64,000 nucleotides of DNA from Mycobacterium bohemicum DSM 44277 (GTDB lineage: Bacteria > Actinomycetota > Actinomycetes > Mycobacteriales > Mycobacteriaceae): NCBI RefSeq assembly GCF_001053185.1, contig NZ_CSTD01000001.1, positions 1,812,213 to 1,876,212 on the forward strand. Reading direction: 5' to 3'. The notes under the pieces are model-generated. The model ran no database searches. It saw only the letters and a program-made list of their open reading frames with translations, and was not told the origin of the DNA. Both the position numbers and the translations under genes were made by a program. The first letter of the stretch is position 1. Every line of letters begins with the position of its first letter. Shown here piece after piece: positions 41,325-50,672 of this stretch.

Positions 41325-41828
41325 CTAAAGCCGGTCGAACAGCATCAAATTCGTCGACGCGCGCCTTTTCTCCAATTCCAGGAGGGTCCGCTTCCGGTCC
41401 AGTCCGCCGCCGTATCCGGTGAGGCCTCCGCCGGCGCCGATCACGCGGTGGCACGGAACCACGATGGCGATGGGGTTGTGTCCGTTGGCCAATCCCACCG
41501 CCCGCGCCGAGCCGGGGGCGCCGATCTGTTGGGCGATTTGCCCGTACGATCTGGTCTCGCCGTAGGGAATCGTCAGCAGCGCCTGCCAGACCCGCCGCTG
41601 GAATTGCGTCCCGCCGAGATCGAACCTGATGTCGAAGTCGGTGAGGTCGCCGGCGAAGTAGGCCGCCAATTGGTCGACGACGTCGGCGAACGCCCCAGGG
41701 TCCGGGGACCAGTCGGCGCGGCTCGGCTCGTGGGTCTGGTCGACCATCCGCAGGTGCGTCAGCACCGAGTCGCGGCCGGCCAGCGTCAGCGGTCCGATTG
41801 GGCTGTCGATGGTGCGGTAACGGATCAT
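41325..41828 (-). CDS. ogt: Methylated-DNA-protein cysteine methyltransferase
   Basis: Suicide repair protein that removes methyl from O6-methylguanine; 167 residues. The acceptor Cys is in IVVPCHRVIG, followed by GGLTGYGGG; FQRRVWQALLTIPYGETRSYG is the DNA-binding helix-turn-helix. ATG 41828 has a strong AAAGGAGG site. It overlaps the upstream ada-alkA gene by 4 bp, forming an alkylation-repair operon as in Rv1316c-Rv1317c. Confidence 0.96.
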   Translation of the reverse strand: MIRYRTIDSPIGPLTLAGRDSVLTHLRMVDQTHEPSRADWSPDPGAFADVVDQLAAYFAGDLTDFDIRFDLGGTQFQRRVWQALLTIPYGETRSYGQIAQQIGAPGSARAVGLANGHNPIAIVVPCHRVIGAGGGLTGYGGGLDRKRTLLELEKRRASTNLMLFDRL

Positions 41829-43312
41829 GCGGCCTCCTTTGGTGGCCAATGGTTTACGGGATGATCGAGGGTGCTCCACAGGTGCTGGGTGGCGTAGGAG
41901 CGCCAGGGCCGCCACCGCGCGCTGTGAGCGGCCAGTTGTCGCTCCGCCGTGGGCAGGCCGAGTTCCTTGGCGGCCAACCGCAGGCCCAGGTCACCGGCGG
42001 GGAAGGCGTCCGGGTCGCCGAGGCCGCGCATCGCGATGACTTCCGCGGTCCAGGGGCCGATGCCAGGCACTTCCAGCAGCTGCGTTCGGGCCCGTTCCCA
42101 GTCGCTGCCCGAATCCAGCGCGATGCTTCCGTCGGCGAGGCCGCCGACCAGTGCGGTCAGGGTCCGCCGCCGAGTCTTGGGGACGGCCAGGTGCGCGGGG
42201 TCGATCTCGGCGAGTTGCCCGACGTCGGGGAAGGTGTGGGTCAGCCCGCCGTCGGGGTCACGAATCGGTTGACCGTAGGCCGCGACCAGCCGGCCGGCGT
42301 GGGTCCGCGCGGCCCTCGTCGACACCTGTTGGGCGAGCACGGCCCGCACGGCGAGTTCCGTCTCGTCGACCGTGCGGGGAATACGTTGTCCGGGAGCCTT
42401 TTTCACCGCCGGCGCCAGCTGTGGGTCCCCCGACAGCGCGTCCAGCACGGCCTCCGGGTCGGCGTCGAGGTCCAGCAGCCGCCGGCAGCGGGCGATGGCG
42501 GTGGTGAGGTCGCGGAAGTCGTCGAGGACAAGCGCGCAGCGTACGTGGTCCACCGCGGGCGTCAGCGCGACCACGGCATTGCCGCAGGGTAGCCGCAGGC
42601 TGCGCCGGTACGAACCGCCGCGGACCTCCTCGCATCCGGGCGCGGCGCCTGCCGCCAGGTGGCCGAACACGCCTTCGTAGGCGAACGGCGTCCGCACGGG
42701 CAGCCGCAGGCAGACGGCACCTGGTGACGCGGCGACGGGGGTCGGTCGGGCCGCCGCCTGTCGCCGCAGGGCCGTCGGGGAGATTTCGAACACCGAGAGC
42801 ACGGTGTCGTTGAACTGGCGGATGCTGGCGAACCCGGCGGCGAACGCGACGTCGCCGAACGGCAGCTCGGTGGTCTCGATCAGCACGCGGGCCGTCTGGG
42901 CCCGTTGGGCGCGGGCCAGCGCGAGCGGTCCGGCGCCGACCTCGGCCCGCAGCAGCCGTTCCAGCTGGCGGGCCGTGTAACCGAGGTGGGCGGCCAGGCC
43001 GCCGACGCCCTCACGGTCCACGGTGCCATCGGCGATCAGCCGCATCGCGCGGGCCACGACGTCGCCGCGCACGTTCCATTCCGGCGAGCCCGGCGACGCG
43101 TCGGGACGGCACCGTTTGCACGCCCGGAAGCCCGCCCGCTGGGCCGCCGCGGCGCTCGGATAGAACCGGACGTTGCGGGCGAACGGCGGGCGGACCGGGC
43201 AACTGGGCCGGCAATAGATCCGGGTCGTCAGCACGGCCGTGACGAACCAGCCGTCGAATCGGGCGTCCTTGGACTGGACGGCCCGGTAGCAGCGTTCGAA
43301 ATCGTCGTGCAC
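41825..43312 (-). CDS. alkA: Ada regulatory domain fused to AlkA 3-methyladenine glycosylase
   Basis: 495 residues. The N-terminal Ada zinc domain has Cys34, Cys38, Cys65 and Cys68 (YCRPSCPV; CKRC); Cys38-type methyl transfer from phosphotriesters would activate it. An AraC-type helix-turn-helix follows (GGLAAHLGYTARQLERLL). The AlkA glycosylase from about 210 to the end carries the hairpin-Gly/Asp motif LLEVPGIGPWTAEVIAMRGLGDPDAFPAGD. Probable methylation-responsive activator of its own operon and a repair enzyme in one chain. GTG 43312 matches the homologue's MHDDFERCYR start. Confidence 0.95.
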   Translation of the reverse strand: MHDDFERCYRAVQSKDARFDGWFVTAVLTTRIYCRPSCPVRPPFARNVRFYPSAAAAQRAGFRACKRCRPDASPGSPEWNVRGDVVARAMRLIADGTVDREGVGGLAAHLGYTARQLERLLRAEVGAGPLALARAQRAQTARVLIETTELPFGDVAFAAGFASIRQFNDTVLSVFEISPTALRRQAAARPTPVAASPGAVCLRLPVRTPFAYEGVFGHLAAGAAPGCEEVRGGSYRRSLRLPCGNAVVALTPAVDHVRCALVLDDFRDLTTAIARCRRLLDLDADPEAVLDALSGDPQLAPAVKKAPGQRIPRTVDETELAVRAVLAQQVSTRAARTHAGRLVAAYGQPIRDPDGGLTHTFPDVGQLAEIDPAHLAVPKTRRRTLTALVGGLADGSIALDSGSDWERARTQLLEVPGIGPWTAEVIAMRGLGDPDAFPAGDLGLRLAAKELGLPTAERQLAAHSARWRPWRSYATQHLWSTLDHPVNHWPPKEAA

Positions 43313-43443
43313 GCCTCCACAGTTACACCCCGGCGCCGACAAAACTAGCGGAAAAGCGACATGGCAGTGGGCGGCGGCCAACGCGAGCGCTTGCGCTCGC
43401 ATCCCACGGGGTACCCGCCTGGGACCATTTACGCGCAAAAGGG

Positions 43444-44436
43444 GTGACGTTGACGGCGGAGCTGGGGTGTCCGAAACGGATGGAGTTCGGCCCCTGCGGC
43501 GGGGTGCGCCACGACGGTCAGTGCGAAATGCGTCCGGGTCCTTGTTCATTCGGCGATGTGGTGCCGTGGTCGGGCGACCCGGTCGAACCGCGCGCACCGC
43601 GGCCGGTGCGCGCGCCCCTGGTGCTCGCCGATTTCAGTTGCACGCCCTTCGATCGTGGAGCCGTCGCGGCAACGGCCTCCGTCCTGGCGCCCGGGTGCGA
43701 CGCCGTTCTGGTCGGTGAGCATCAGAACAAGCCCGATTTTCCGCCCACGTTGATGGGTTCCTTACTCCTGGACGCCGGTGTGACCCCGTGGATCACCCTG
43801 TCATGCCGGGACCGGAACCGGGTCGTCCTCGAGCAGGAGCTGCGGGGGCTGAAGGCCATCGGGGTAGACACCGCACTCTGTGTGACCGGGGACGGACGCG
43901 GCTACGACGTCCGCCCGGAAGTCACGCAGACGTTCGATCTCGACGGGCCGCGGTTGGTGTCGCTGGCGGCCGCGCTCGACATGGTTCCGGCGGTGCCCGA
44001 AACGCCCACCGCGCCACCCGTGCACGCCCGCCCCGCCCGCCTGGTGGAAAAGCAGCGGGCCGGGGCCGGCGTGGCCGTGCTCAACCATGTGCCGTCTCCC
44101 GACGTAGTGGCCGAATTCACCAAGGCGGCCCGATCGCTGGGGTTGGTCATCCCGGTGATCGCCGCGGTCGCGGTGTTCACCGACAGCGTGTCGGCGGCGG
44201 TGCTCGAGGGCTTGCCGGGCGTCGGACTGGACGGGGAACTGATCGAGCGGGTCCTGGGTGCGGCCGATCCGGTGGCGGCCGGCATCGCGGCGGCGGTCGA
44301 TGAGGCACGGACGCTACTGTCCATTGATGGCGTTGACGGGGTGAACATTTCGGGGCTTGCCTCGGCGTCGGGCGCCCGCGTCGGCGCGGAGATTAAAGCG
44401 GAAGTTGGTCGCCGCGTGCGGAAGGAGGCCTCGTGA
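43444..44436 (+). CDS. MetF-like protein with N-terminal MetV/MTHFR_C-type cysteine module
   Basis: 330 residues. Residues 1-40 hold a cysteine module, Cys9, Cys18, Cys27 and Cys34 (CPKRMEFGPCGG; GQCE; GPCSFG). This matches the MTHFR_C/MetV domain, which is normally separate or C-terminal. From about residue 58 a MetF-like TIM barrel is recognisable by LSCRDRNRVVLEQELRGL and CVTGDGR, which parallel the TCRDRN and TGD motifs of methylenetetrahydrofolate reductases. A folate-linked one-carbon reaction is likely; the usual GDPP is GDGR here, so the exact reaction is open. Its GTGA stop overlaps a methyltransferase gene. I recall nothing like it at this position in M. tuberculosis. Confidence 0.8.
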   Translation: MTLTAELGCPKRMEFGPCGGVRHDGQCEMRPGPCSFGDVVPWSGDPVEPRAPRPVRAPLVLADFSCTPFDRGAVAATASVLAPGCDAVLVGEHQNKPDFPPTLMGSLLLDAGVTPWITLSCRDRNRVVLEQELRGLKAIGVDTALCVTGDGRGYDVRPEVTQTFDLDGPRLVSLAAALDMVPAVPETPTAPPVHARPARLVEKQRAGAGVAVLNHVPSPDVVAEFTKAARSLGLVIPVIAAVAVFTDSVSAAVLEGLPGVGLDGELIERVLGAADPVAAGIAAAVDEARTLLSIDGVDGVNISGLASASGARVGAEIKAEVGRRVRKEAS

Positions 44437-45188
44437 CCGAAGCTATGGATGCAGAGTTCGACACCGTCGCGGAGTGGAACGCACGGGTCGCCGCCGACCT
44501 CGGCCCCGAGTACCACATCCCGGCGGGATGCCGGGGCAGCGGCAGTCCGGCCGCGCTGGACTGGCTGATCGGTCACATGGACCTGGCAGCCGGGGCCTCG
44601 CTCCTGGACTGCGGGGCCGGCGTCGGCGGTCCCGCCGCGTATGCCGTGCAATCGCGCTCGGTTGCGCCCGTGCTTGCCGAACCCGAAGCCGGCGCGTGCC
44701 GCGCCGCGCAGCGGCTGTTCGGCTATCCGGTCGTGCGCGCCGACGCGTCGGCGCTGCCGCTGGCGGATCGCAGCTTCGACGCCGCGTGGTCGCTGGGGGT
44801 GTTGTGCACGACGCCGGACCAACCCGCGCTGCTGGCGGAACTGCGGCGCACGGTGCGGCCCGGTGGGCGAATCGGCCTGCTGGTCTTCGTGATCCACCGC
44901 GAGATCAGTCCTGATGAGCTGCCGGAGAACCATTTCCCGACGCCCGACGGCCTGCTCGATCTGGTGGGGCGGTCCTCCCTTCGCGTCGAGAAGCGCCTGG
45001 GTACGGCCGATCTGCCGGAGATTCCGGAGGACTGGGATGCACGCATCGACGCGGTGACCGAGAAGCTCGCCGAGCGCTACGGGGACACGGAGGCCTGGCA
45101 GTTGGCCGAACGCCAGAGTTCGACGATCGGCCGGCTGCTCGAGGACGGGACGCTCACCGGCGAATTGCTGGTATTGCGCCACGCGTGA
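44433..45188 (+). CDS. Class I SAM-dependent methyltransferase
   Basis: 251 residues. Motif I LLDCGAGVGGPAAYA (about 57-71), acidic motif II near VLAEPEAG, motif post-I VRADASALPLADRSFDAAWSLGVL, and LRRTVRPGGRIGLLVF. The fold resembles small-molecule methyltransferases of the UbiE type. The GTG overlaps the MetF-like stop, so the two are translated together and probably act in one pathway. Substrate unknown. Confidence 0.87.
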   Translation: MTEAMDAEFDTVAEWNARVAADLGPEYHIPAGCRGSGSPAALDWLIGHMDLAAGASLLDCGAGVGGPAAYAVQSRSVAPVLAEPEAGACRAAQRLFGYPVVRADASALPLADRSFDAAWSLGVLCTTPDQPALLAELRRTVRPGGRIGLLVFVIHREISPDELPENHFPTPDGLLDLVGRSSLRVEKRLGTADLPEIPEDWDARIDAVTEKLAERYGDTEAWQLAERQSSTIGRLLEDGTLTGELLVLRHA

Positions 45189-45191
45189 GCC

Positions 45192-46805
45192 TCACCCGCG
45201 GTCGGCGGGTGAAGCCAGTTGCGTGGGGTGCTCGTGCCCACGCAGCGTCACGGTCTTGCCCAACGACCAACGGGCACGCTCGGATTCACTCGCCCCCTCC
45301 AGGGTGCCCGCCGTCGTCAACAGCAGGCCCGGGTGCGACTTGGCGAGCTCGCAGAGCCGGGCCGCCTCGTTGACCGGTTCGCCGATCACGGTGTACTCGA
45401 ACCGCTCTCGGGCGCCGACGTTGCCGGCGACGACCTGCCCCGCCGCCACCCCGATGCCCGCCCGACATTCCGAGATCTCGCGGCAGAGGCGATCGCGGAT
45501 GCAGCGGGCGGTCGACAGCGCCTGATCCTCGGGACTGTCAAGGTGATTCGGTGCGCCGAAGATGGCCAGCGTCGCGTCGCCCTCGAACTTGTTGACCAGC
45601 CCGCAATGGCGGTCCACCTCTTCGACGACGATCCCGAAGAATCGGTTGAGCAGCTTGACGATCTCGGCCGCGGGCCAGCTGGTCACCAGCTTCGTGGAAC
45701 CGACGATGTCGATGAACAGGACGGCGACGTGGCGTTCCTCCCCACCGAGTTTCGGCCGCTCCCGCTCGGCGGCCAGGGCGACTTCGCGCCCCACGTGGCG
45801 GCCGAAGAGATCCCGCACCCGTTCGCGCTCGCGCAGGCCGTCGACCATCGCGTTGAATCCGCGCTGCAACTCGCCGAGTTCGGTACCGTCGAACACCACC
45901 AGGTCGCCCCGCAGGTCGCCCTGCTCGACGCGCCTCAGCGCGGCGCGCACCACCCGAACCGGCGTGGCGGTGAGCCAGGCCAGGATCCACATCAGCAGGC
46001 AGCCGAAGATCAGTGTGGCCGTCGCCAGGATCAGGACCGCGACTGCGAGCTGCGTCTCGGTCAAGTTCTTGAGCGTGAGCGCGAAGAACGCGGTCAATGC
46101 GATGCCGAAAACCGGGACCCCGGAGCTCAGTGCCCACACCGTCATGGTCCGGCCCATGATGCCCGGCGCCAGCCGCTTGGGCGCCCTGCCGGCCTCGAGC
46201 GCCTGGGCCGCGACCGGCCGTAACGCGAACTCGGTGAACAGGTAGCACGCGGTGGCCACCAAGATGCCACAGAAGCTGACCGGAAAACCGACGATGGGAA
46301 TGAAGGTGGTGTTGACCAGCCCGTAGAGCGTCGTCAACAGCGCCGCGCCGATGCCCCAGAGGATCAGCACGCCGAGCGCCAGCCGGAACGGCGCCAGGAA
46401 GGTGGCGCCTTCGTCCTCGGGCGTCGGCTTGCGCTCTTCGATGGCCCACCGCAGCGCGGCCAACGTTTGTCGGGTGATCAGGAATGTTCCGAACGCCAGC
46501 GCGACGACGATGTACGCGGGCGACACGCCGAAGGTGATCCACGCCGGCGCGTCGCTGAAGACGCTGGGGCTCGGGTAGGCGACGGTGAGCAGCAGTATCG
46601 CCACCCCGATCCCGATCAGGTTGGCCACCAGGATGAAGACGGTCAGGATGAGCTGGATGCGCACGCGCCGGCGGGCCTGGCTTTCCGTGACCCGCCCGAG
46701 CAGCAGCGAGCCGTAGGCAGGCGTTTCCGACAGCCGGCCACTCTGACGGGTCACAGCCTCGAGCACCCGGCCCAGGCGTTGAGCTACGGACTGGTGGGCC
46801 GACAT
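45192..46805 (-). CDS. Membrane-bound class III adenylate cyclase with HAMP domain
   Basis: 537 residues. Six hydrophobic segments fill roughly residues 50-290. A HAMP linker ([16 protein letters not shown]) follows, then a cyclase catalytic domain from about 355. Catalytic residues are visible: metal Asp in LFIDIVGST, Lys/Glu/Asp in [13 protein letters not shown], and the transition-state Asn/Arg in EPVNEAARL. Produces cAMP in response to an unknown signal. Homologous to Rv1318c, Rv1319c and Rv1320c, which are three tandem copies in M. tuberculosis; only one is here. Confidence 0.93.
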   Translation of the reverse strand: MSAHQSVAQRLGRVLEAVTRQSGRLSETPAYGSLLLGRVTESQARRRVRIQLILTVFILVANLIGIGVAILLLTVAYPSPSVFSDAPAWITFGVSPAYIVVALAFGTFLITRQTLAALRWAIEERKPTPEDEGATFLAPFRLALGVLILWGIGAALLTTLYGLVNTTFIPIVGFPVSFCGILVATACYLFTEFALRPVAAQALEAGRAPKRLAPGIMGRTMTVWALSSGVPVFGIALTAFFALTLKNLTETQLAVAVLILATATLIFGCLLMWILAWLTATPVRVVRAALRRVEQGDLRGDLVVFDGTELGELQRGFNAMVDGLRERERVRDLFGRHVGREVALAAERERPKLGGEERHVAVLFIDIVGSTKLVTSWPAAEIVKLLNRFFGIVVEEVDRHCGLVNKFEGDATLAIFGAPNHLDSPEDQALSTARCIRDRLCREISECRAGIGVAAGQVVAGNVGARERFEYTVIGEPVNEAARLCELAKSHPGLLLTTAGTLEGASESERARWSLGKTVTLRGHEHPTQLASPADRG

Positions 46806-46837
46806 GGTGCCGCCAGCCTATTTGGTCGGTCACGATC

Positions 46838-46843
46838 TAAGGT
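46838..46843 (+). promoter_or_regulatory. -10 element for leaderless nucS
   Basis: TAAGGT ends 7 bp before the GTG at 46851; no ribosome site. Confidence 0.4.
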
Positions 46844-46850
46844 GAGTCGG

Positions 46851-47519
46851 GTGCGTCTAGTGATCGCCCAGTGCACCGTTGATTACGTCGGCCGGCTCAC
46901 CGCGCATCTGCCGTCCGCGCGCCGGCTGTTGCTTTTCAAGGCCGACGGTTCGGTCAGTGTGCACGCCGATGACCGGGCCTACAAGCCGCTCAACTGGATG
47001 AGCCCGCCGTGCTGGCTGATCGAGGAACCCGGCGAGGCGCCCGTGTGGGTGGTGGAGAACAAGGCGGGCGAACAGCTACGCATCACCGTCGAGGAGATCG
47101 AGCACGACTCGAGCCACGATCTGGGCGTCGACCCCGGATTGGTCAAGGACGGGGTCGAGGCGCACCTGCAGGCCCTGCTCGCCGAGCATGTGCAGCTGCT
47201 GGGTGACGGGTACACGTTGATCCGCCGGGAGTACATGACCGCCATCGGGCCCGTCGACCTGCTGTGCCGGGACGAACGGGGCGGCTGCGTGGCGGTGGAG
47301 GTCAAGCGGCGCGGTGAGATCGACGGCGTCGAGCAGCTCACCCGCTACCTCGAACTGCTCAACCGCGACAGCGTGCTGGCGCCGGTCAAGGGGGTGTTCG
47401 CCGCGCAGCAGATCAAGCCGCAGGCGCGAACGCTGGCAGTCGATCGCGGCATTCGTTGTCTGACACTGGATTACGACCAGATGCGCGGGATGGACAGCGA
47501 CGAATACCGGCTGTTCTGA
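46851..47519 (+). CDS. nucS: Mismatch-specific endonuclease NucS/EndoMS
   Basis: 222 residues. PD-(D/E)XK nuclease core in the C-terminal half: GPVDLLCRD supplies the Asp and AVEVKRRG the Glu-x-Lys. The N-terminal domain ([22 protein letters not shown]) binds mismatched DNA. In actinobacteria this enzyme replaces MutS/MutL mismatch repair. The C-terminal EYRLF could be the beta-clamp-binding tail. GTG 46851. Homologue of Rv1321. Confidence 0.94.
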   Translation: MRLVIAQCTVDYVGRLTAHLPSARRLLLFKADGSVSVHADDRAYKPLNWMSPPCWLIEEPGEAPVWVVENKAGEQLRITVEEIEHDSSHDLGVDPGLVKDGVEAHLQALLAEHVQLLGDGYTLIRREYMTAIGPVDLLCRDERGGCVAVEVKRRGEIDGVEQLTRYLELLNRDSVLAPVKGVFAAQQIKPQARTLAVDRGIRCLTLDYDQMRGMDSDEYRLF

Positions 47520-47530
47520 AGGCGCCCGCA

Positions 47531-47536
47531 TACACT
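47531..47536 (+). promoter_or_regulatory. -10 element for leaderless transcript
   Basis: TACACT ends 6 bp before the ATG at 47543, so this gene may have its own start apart from nucS. Confidence 0.35.
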
Positions 47537-47542
47537 GGCCGC

Positions 47543-47851
47543 ATGGCTGCGCGCCGCCCACCGTCACGCCGGCGACGGTCGCTGCCGCCCCTGCCGGCGC
47601 CGCGCCGGGTGGAGATCGGGCCCGACGGCCACTCCTACGAGGTCCGTCCGGTGGCCGCGGCCCGCGCGGTCAAGACCTACCGGTGCCCCGGTTGCGATCA
47701 CGAAATACGTTCGGGCACTGCCCATCTGGTGGTGTGGCCGATCGACTCGCCGTTCGGGGGCGATTCGGGATCGGTGGAAGACCGGCGGCACTGGCACACC
47801 CCGTGCTGGGGCCACCGCGCCACCCGCGGCCCGACCCGGAAATGGTCGTGA
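47543..47851 (+). CDS. Conserved small basic protein with putative zinc site (Rv1322-like)
   Basis: 102 residues. Arg/Pro-rich start, then RCPGCDHEIRSGTAHLVVWP and HWHTPCW. The CxxC and the later His/Cys could bind one zinc ion. The region looks like a conserved actinobacterial domain of unknown function. It lies 23 bp after nucS and converges with the epimerase gene. Confidence 0.82.
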   Translation: MAARRPPSRRRRSLPPLPAPRRVEIGPDGHSYEVRPVAAARAVKTYRCPGCDHEIRSGTAHLVVWPIDSPFGGDSGSVEDRRHWHTPCWGHRATRGPTRKWS

Positions 47852-47861
47852 GCGACCGGCG

Positions 47862-48326
47862 CTAGCAGGCCGGTTCGACGAGCTCGATGAGTACCCCGCC
47901 GGCGTCCTTGGGGTGGATGAAGTTGATCCGCGAGTTTGCTGTGCCGCGCCGGGGCGCCTCGTAGACCAGCCGGACGTTTTGCGCCTGCAGCTGCTCGCAC
48001 ATGGCGTCGAGGTTGCTGACCCGCACGGCCATCTGCTGGATGCCGGGGCCGCGCTTGTCGATGAACTTCGCGATGGTCGACGACTCGTCGATCGGGGCCA
48101 TCAGCTGGATCTGCGCGGTGCCGGTCGGGGCCCCGCGCGCCGCCAGCATCGCCTCGCGGATGCCCTGGTCTTCGTTGATCTCCTCGTGCACCAGAATCAT
48201 GCCGAGGTGGTCGTGGTACCAGGTGATTGCCGCGTCCAGGTCGGCGACTGCGATGCCGACGTGATCGATCGCCGTCACCAGCGCGGTGGCCAGGACCTGA
48301 CGGGCGTCAACTTGATCGGTCGTCAT
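47862..48326 (-). CDS. mce: Methylmalonyl-CoA epimerase
   Basis: 154 residues, VOC fold; interconverts (S)- and (R)-methylmalonyl-CoA between propionyl-CoA carboxylase and the B12-dependent mutase. His22 (AIDHVGIAV), Gln74 (QIQLMAP) and Glu148 (VLIELVEP) match metal ligands. The fourth ligand, His in characterised epimerases, is Gln98 here (GIQQMAVRV), as I recall for the M. tuberculosis protein too. ATG 48326, GTG 48329 possible. Divergent from fadA4. Confidence 0.9.
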   Translation of the reverse strand: MTTDQVDARQVLATALVTAIDHVGIAVADLDAAITWYHDHLGMILVHEEINEDQGIREAMLAARGAPTGTAQIQLMAPIDESSTIAKFIDKRGPGIQQMAVRVSNLDAMCEQLQAQNVRLVYEAPRRGTANSRINFIHPKDAGGVLIELVEPAC

Positions 48327-48418
48327 CACATAAAGGTAACCTGGCGGCAAAGATTCCGCTTCGTCGGGGAGCGGAATTGGCCGTTTAGCGACCGCCCGGT
48401 AGGCGTGAGGAGACAGTG

Positions 48419-49600
48419 ATGACGACGTCGGTGATCGTTGCTGGAGCACGGACACCCATCGGAAAATTGATGGGCTCGCTGAAGGATTTCTCGGGCAGCG
48501 ACCTGGGTGCCATCGCGATCGCCGGGGCGCTGGAGAAGGCGGGCGTGCCGGCGTCGCAGGTCGAGTACGTGATCATGGGCCAGGTCCTGACGGCCGGGGC
48601 CGGCCAGATGCCGGCGCGACAGTCCGCGGTGGGCGCCGGCATCGGCTGGGACGTGCCGGCGCTGACCATCAACAAGATGTGCCTGTCCGGCATCGACGCC
48701 ATCGCCCTGGCCGACCAGCTCATTCGCGCCGGGGAGTTCGACGTGGTGGTGGCCGGCGGCCAGGAATCCATGACCAAGGCGCCACACCTGCTGATGGACA
48801 GTCGCGCGGGTTACAAGTACGGCGACGTCACGGTGCTCGACCACATGGCCTACGACGGCCTGCACGACGTGTTCACCGATCAGCCGATGGGCGCGCTGAC
48901 CGAGCAGCGCAACGACCTCGACAAGTTCACCCGCGCCGAGCAGGACGAATACGCCGCGCGCTCGCACCAGCGGGCGGCCGCGGCCTGGAAGGACGGCGTG
49001 TTTGCCGACGAGGTGGTTCCGGTCACCATCCCGCAACGCAAGGGTGACGCGCTGCAGTTCGCCGAGGACGAGGGGATCCGGGCGAACACCACCGCGGAGT
49101 CGCTGGCCGGCCTGAAGCCCGCGTTCCGGCGCGACGGCACCATCACCGCCGGTTCGGCGTCGCAGATCTCCGACGGTGCGGCCGCCGTCGTGGTCATGAA
49201 GAAGGAAAAGGCCCAGCAGTTGGGCCTGACCTGGCTCGCCGAGATCGGGGCCCACGGCGTGGTTGCCGGCCCCGATTCCACGCTCCAGTCGCAGCCGGCC
49301 AACGCGATCAAGAAGGCGCTCGGCCGCGAGGGCATTCCCGTCGACCGGCTCGACGTCGTGGAGATCAACGAGGCGTTTGCGGCCGTGGCCTTGGCCTCGA
49401 CCCGCGAGCTCGGCGTCGACCCCGACATCGTCAACGTCAACGGCGGCGCGATCGCCGTGGGCCACCCCATCGGGATGTCGGGGGCCCGCATCGCACTGCA
49501 CGTGGCGCTGGAGCTCAAGCGCCGCGGCTCCGGCTACGGAGTTGCCGCCCTCTGCGGCGCCGGCGGGCAGGGCGACGCCCTGATCCTGCGGGCCGGTTAG
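48419..49600 (+). CDS. fadA4: Acetyl-CoA acetyltransferase (thiolase)
   Basis: 393 residues. The nucleophile Cys88 is in [10 protein letters not shown], followed by [17 protein letters not shown] and the second catalytic Cys in [10 protein letters not shown]. Biosynthetic-type thiolase condensing or cleaving acetoacetyl-CoA. GTG 48416 directly precedes the ATG in frame. Its divergent pairing with mce fits a shared short-chain acyl-CoA promoter region. Confidence 0.95.
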   Translation: MTTSVIVAGARTPIGKLMGSLKDFSGSDLGAIAIAGALEKAGVPASQVEYVIMGQVLTAGAGQMPARQSAVGAGIGWDVPALTINKMCLSGIDAIALADQLIRAGEFDVVVAGGQESMTKAPHLLMDSRAGYKYGDVTVLDHMAYDGLHDVFTDQPMGALTEQRNDLDKFTRAEQDEYAARSHQRAAAAWKDGVFADEVVPVTIPQRKGDALQFAEDEGIRANTTAESLAGLKPAFRRDGTITAGSASQISDGAAAVVVMKKEKAQQLGLTWLAEIGAHGVVAGPDSTLQSQPANAIKKALGREGIPVDRLDVVEINEAFAAVALASTRELGVDPDIVNVNGGAIAVGHPIGMSGARIALHVALELKRRGSGYGVAALCGAGGQGDALILRAG

Positions 49601-49741
49601 TTTGCTGTGCGGCGGCGTCTGCGCTGCCGGCGGAGGCCTCCGGCGGCGTTTGTGATTTCCGTCACCGGGGGTGGCCGGGAGCAGATTTCGCCGTCGGCGA
49701 GCGGCGGCCGGTCCGGGTGGATGGGGCCCCGATCGGCATGC

Positions 49742-49747
49742 CAGACT
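49742..49747 (+). promoter_or_regulatory. -10 element for leaderless transcript
   Basis: CAGACT ends 7 bp before the GTG at 49755; no ribosome site. Confidence 0.4.
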
Positions 49748-49754
49748 TGACGGC

Positions 49755-50663
49755 GTGACGCGTCCGCGACCCTCTATCGGGCCCGCGCTGGCCGGTGCGG
49801 TCGATCTCTCCGGTCTCAAGCAGCGGGCCCAGCAGCAAGCCACGGCGACGGGACGCTCGGGACCCGCTCCGTCGGGCACCGCCGTCGAGATCACCGAGGC
49901 CAACTTCGAGGCCGAAGTCATCATCCGCTCGGAGGAAGTGCCCGTGGTGGTGGCGCTGTGGTCGCCGCGCAGCGACGCGTGCGTCGAGCTGGTCGAGACG
50001 CTCGCCGGCCTGGCCGCCGAGGACGCGGGGAAGTGGGCGTTGGCGGCCGTCAACGTCGACGTGTCGCCCCGGGTGGCCCAGATATTCGGCATCGACGCGG
50101 TCCCCACCGTCGTGGCGCTGGCCGCCGGGCAGCCGCTGTCCAGCTTCCAGGGCGTGCAACCCGCCGACCAATTGCGTCGCTGGGTGGACTCGCTGCTGTC
50201 CGCAACGGCCGGAAAGCTCAGGGGCGCAAGCGGTTCAGAGGAGGCAGAGGCGGTCGACCCCGCGCTGGCCGCGGCCCGCGAGCACCTGGATGCCGGCGAC
50301 TTCGAGGCGGCCAAGACGGCGTATCAGGCCATCCTGGATGGTGATCCCGGCAGCGCGGAGGCCAAGGGCGCAATCCGCCAGATCGACTTCCTTGCGCGCG
50401 CGACCGCGCAACGCCCGGACGCCGTCGCCGTCGCCGACGCCGCGCCCGGCGACATCGACGCCGCGTTCGCGGCCGCCGACGTGCAGATCCTCAACCAGGA
50501 TGTGACCGCGGCGTTTCAGCGCCTGACCGCGCTGGTGCGCAACACTTCCGGGGACGAGCGCACCCGGGTGCGCACCCGGCTGATCGAGCTGTTCGAGCTG
50601 TTCGATCCGGCCGACCCAGAGGTGGTCGCCGGACGGCGCAACCTCGCCAACGCCCTGTACTGA
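49755..50663 (+). CDS. Thioredoxin-fold co-chaperone, YbbN/CnoX type
   Basis: 302 residues. The thioredoxin domain (about 43-160) lacks the CxxC pair: the active-site loop reads ALWSPRSDACVEL, an SxxC form very like E. coli YbbN. A tetratricopeptide-like C-terminal region (DPALAAAREHLDAGDFEAAK to the end) also matches YbbN/CnoX, which holds unfolded proteins during oxidative stress. So a holdase, not a classical reductase, is likely. GTG 49755. Homologue of Rv1324. Confidence 0.88.
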   Translation: MTRPRPSIGPALAGAVDLSGLKQRAQQQATATGRSGPAPSGTAVEITEANFEAEVIIRSEEVPVVVALWSPRSDACVELVETLAGLAAEDAGKWALAAVNVDVSPRVAQIFGIDAVPTVVALAAGQPLSSFQGVQPADQLRRWVDSLLSATAGKLRGASGSEEAEAVDPALAAAREHLDAGDFEAAKTAYQAILDGDPGSAEAKGAIRQIDFLARATAQRPDAVAVADAAPGDIDAAFAAADVQILNQDVTAAFQRLTALVRNTSGDERTRVRTRLIELFELFDPADPEVVAGRRNLANALY

Positions 50664-50672
50664 GGTCACCGC

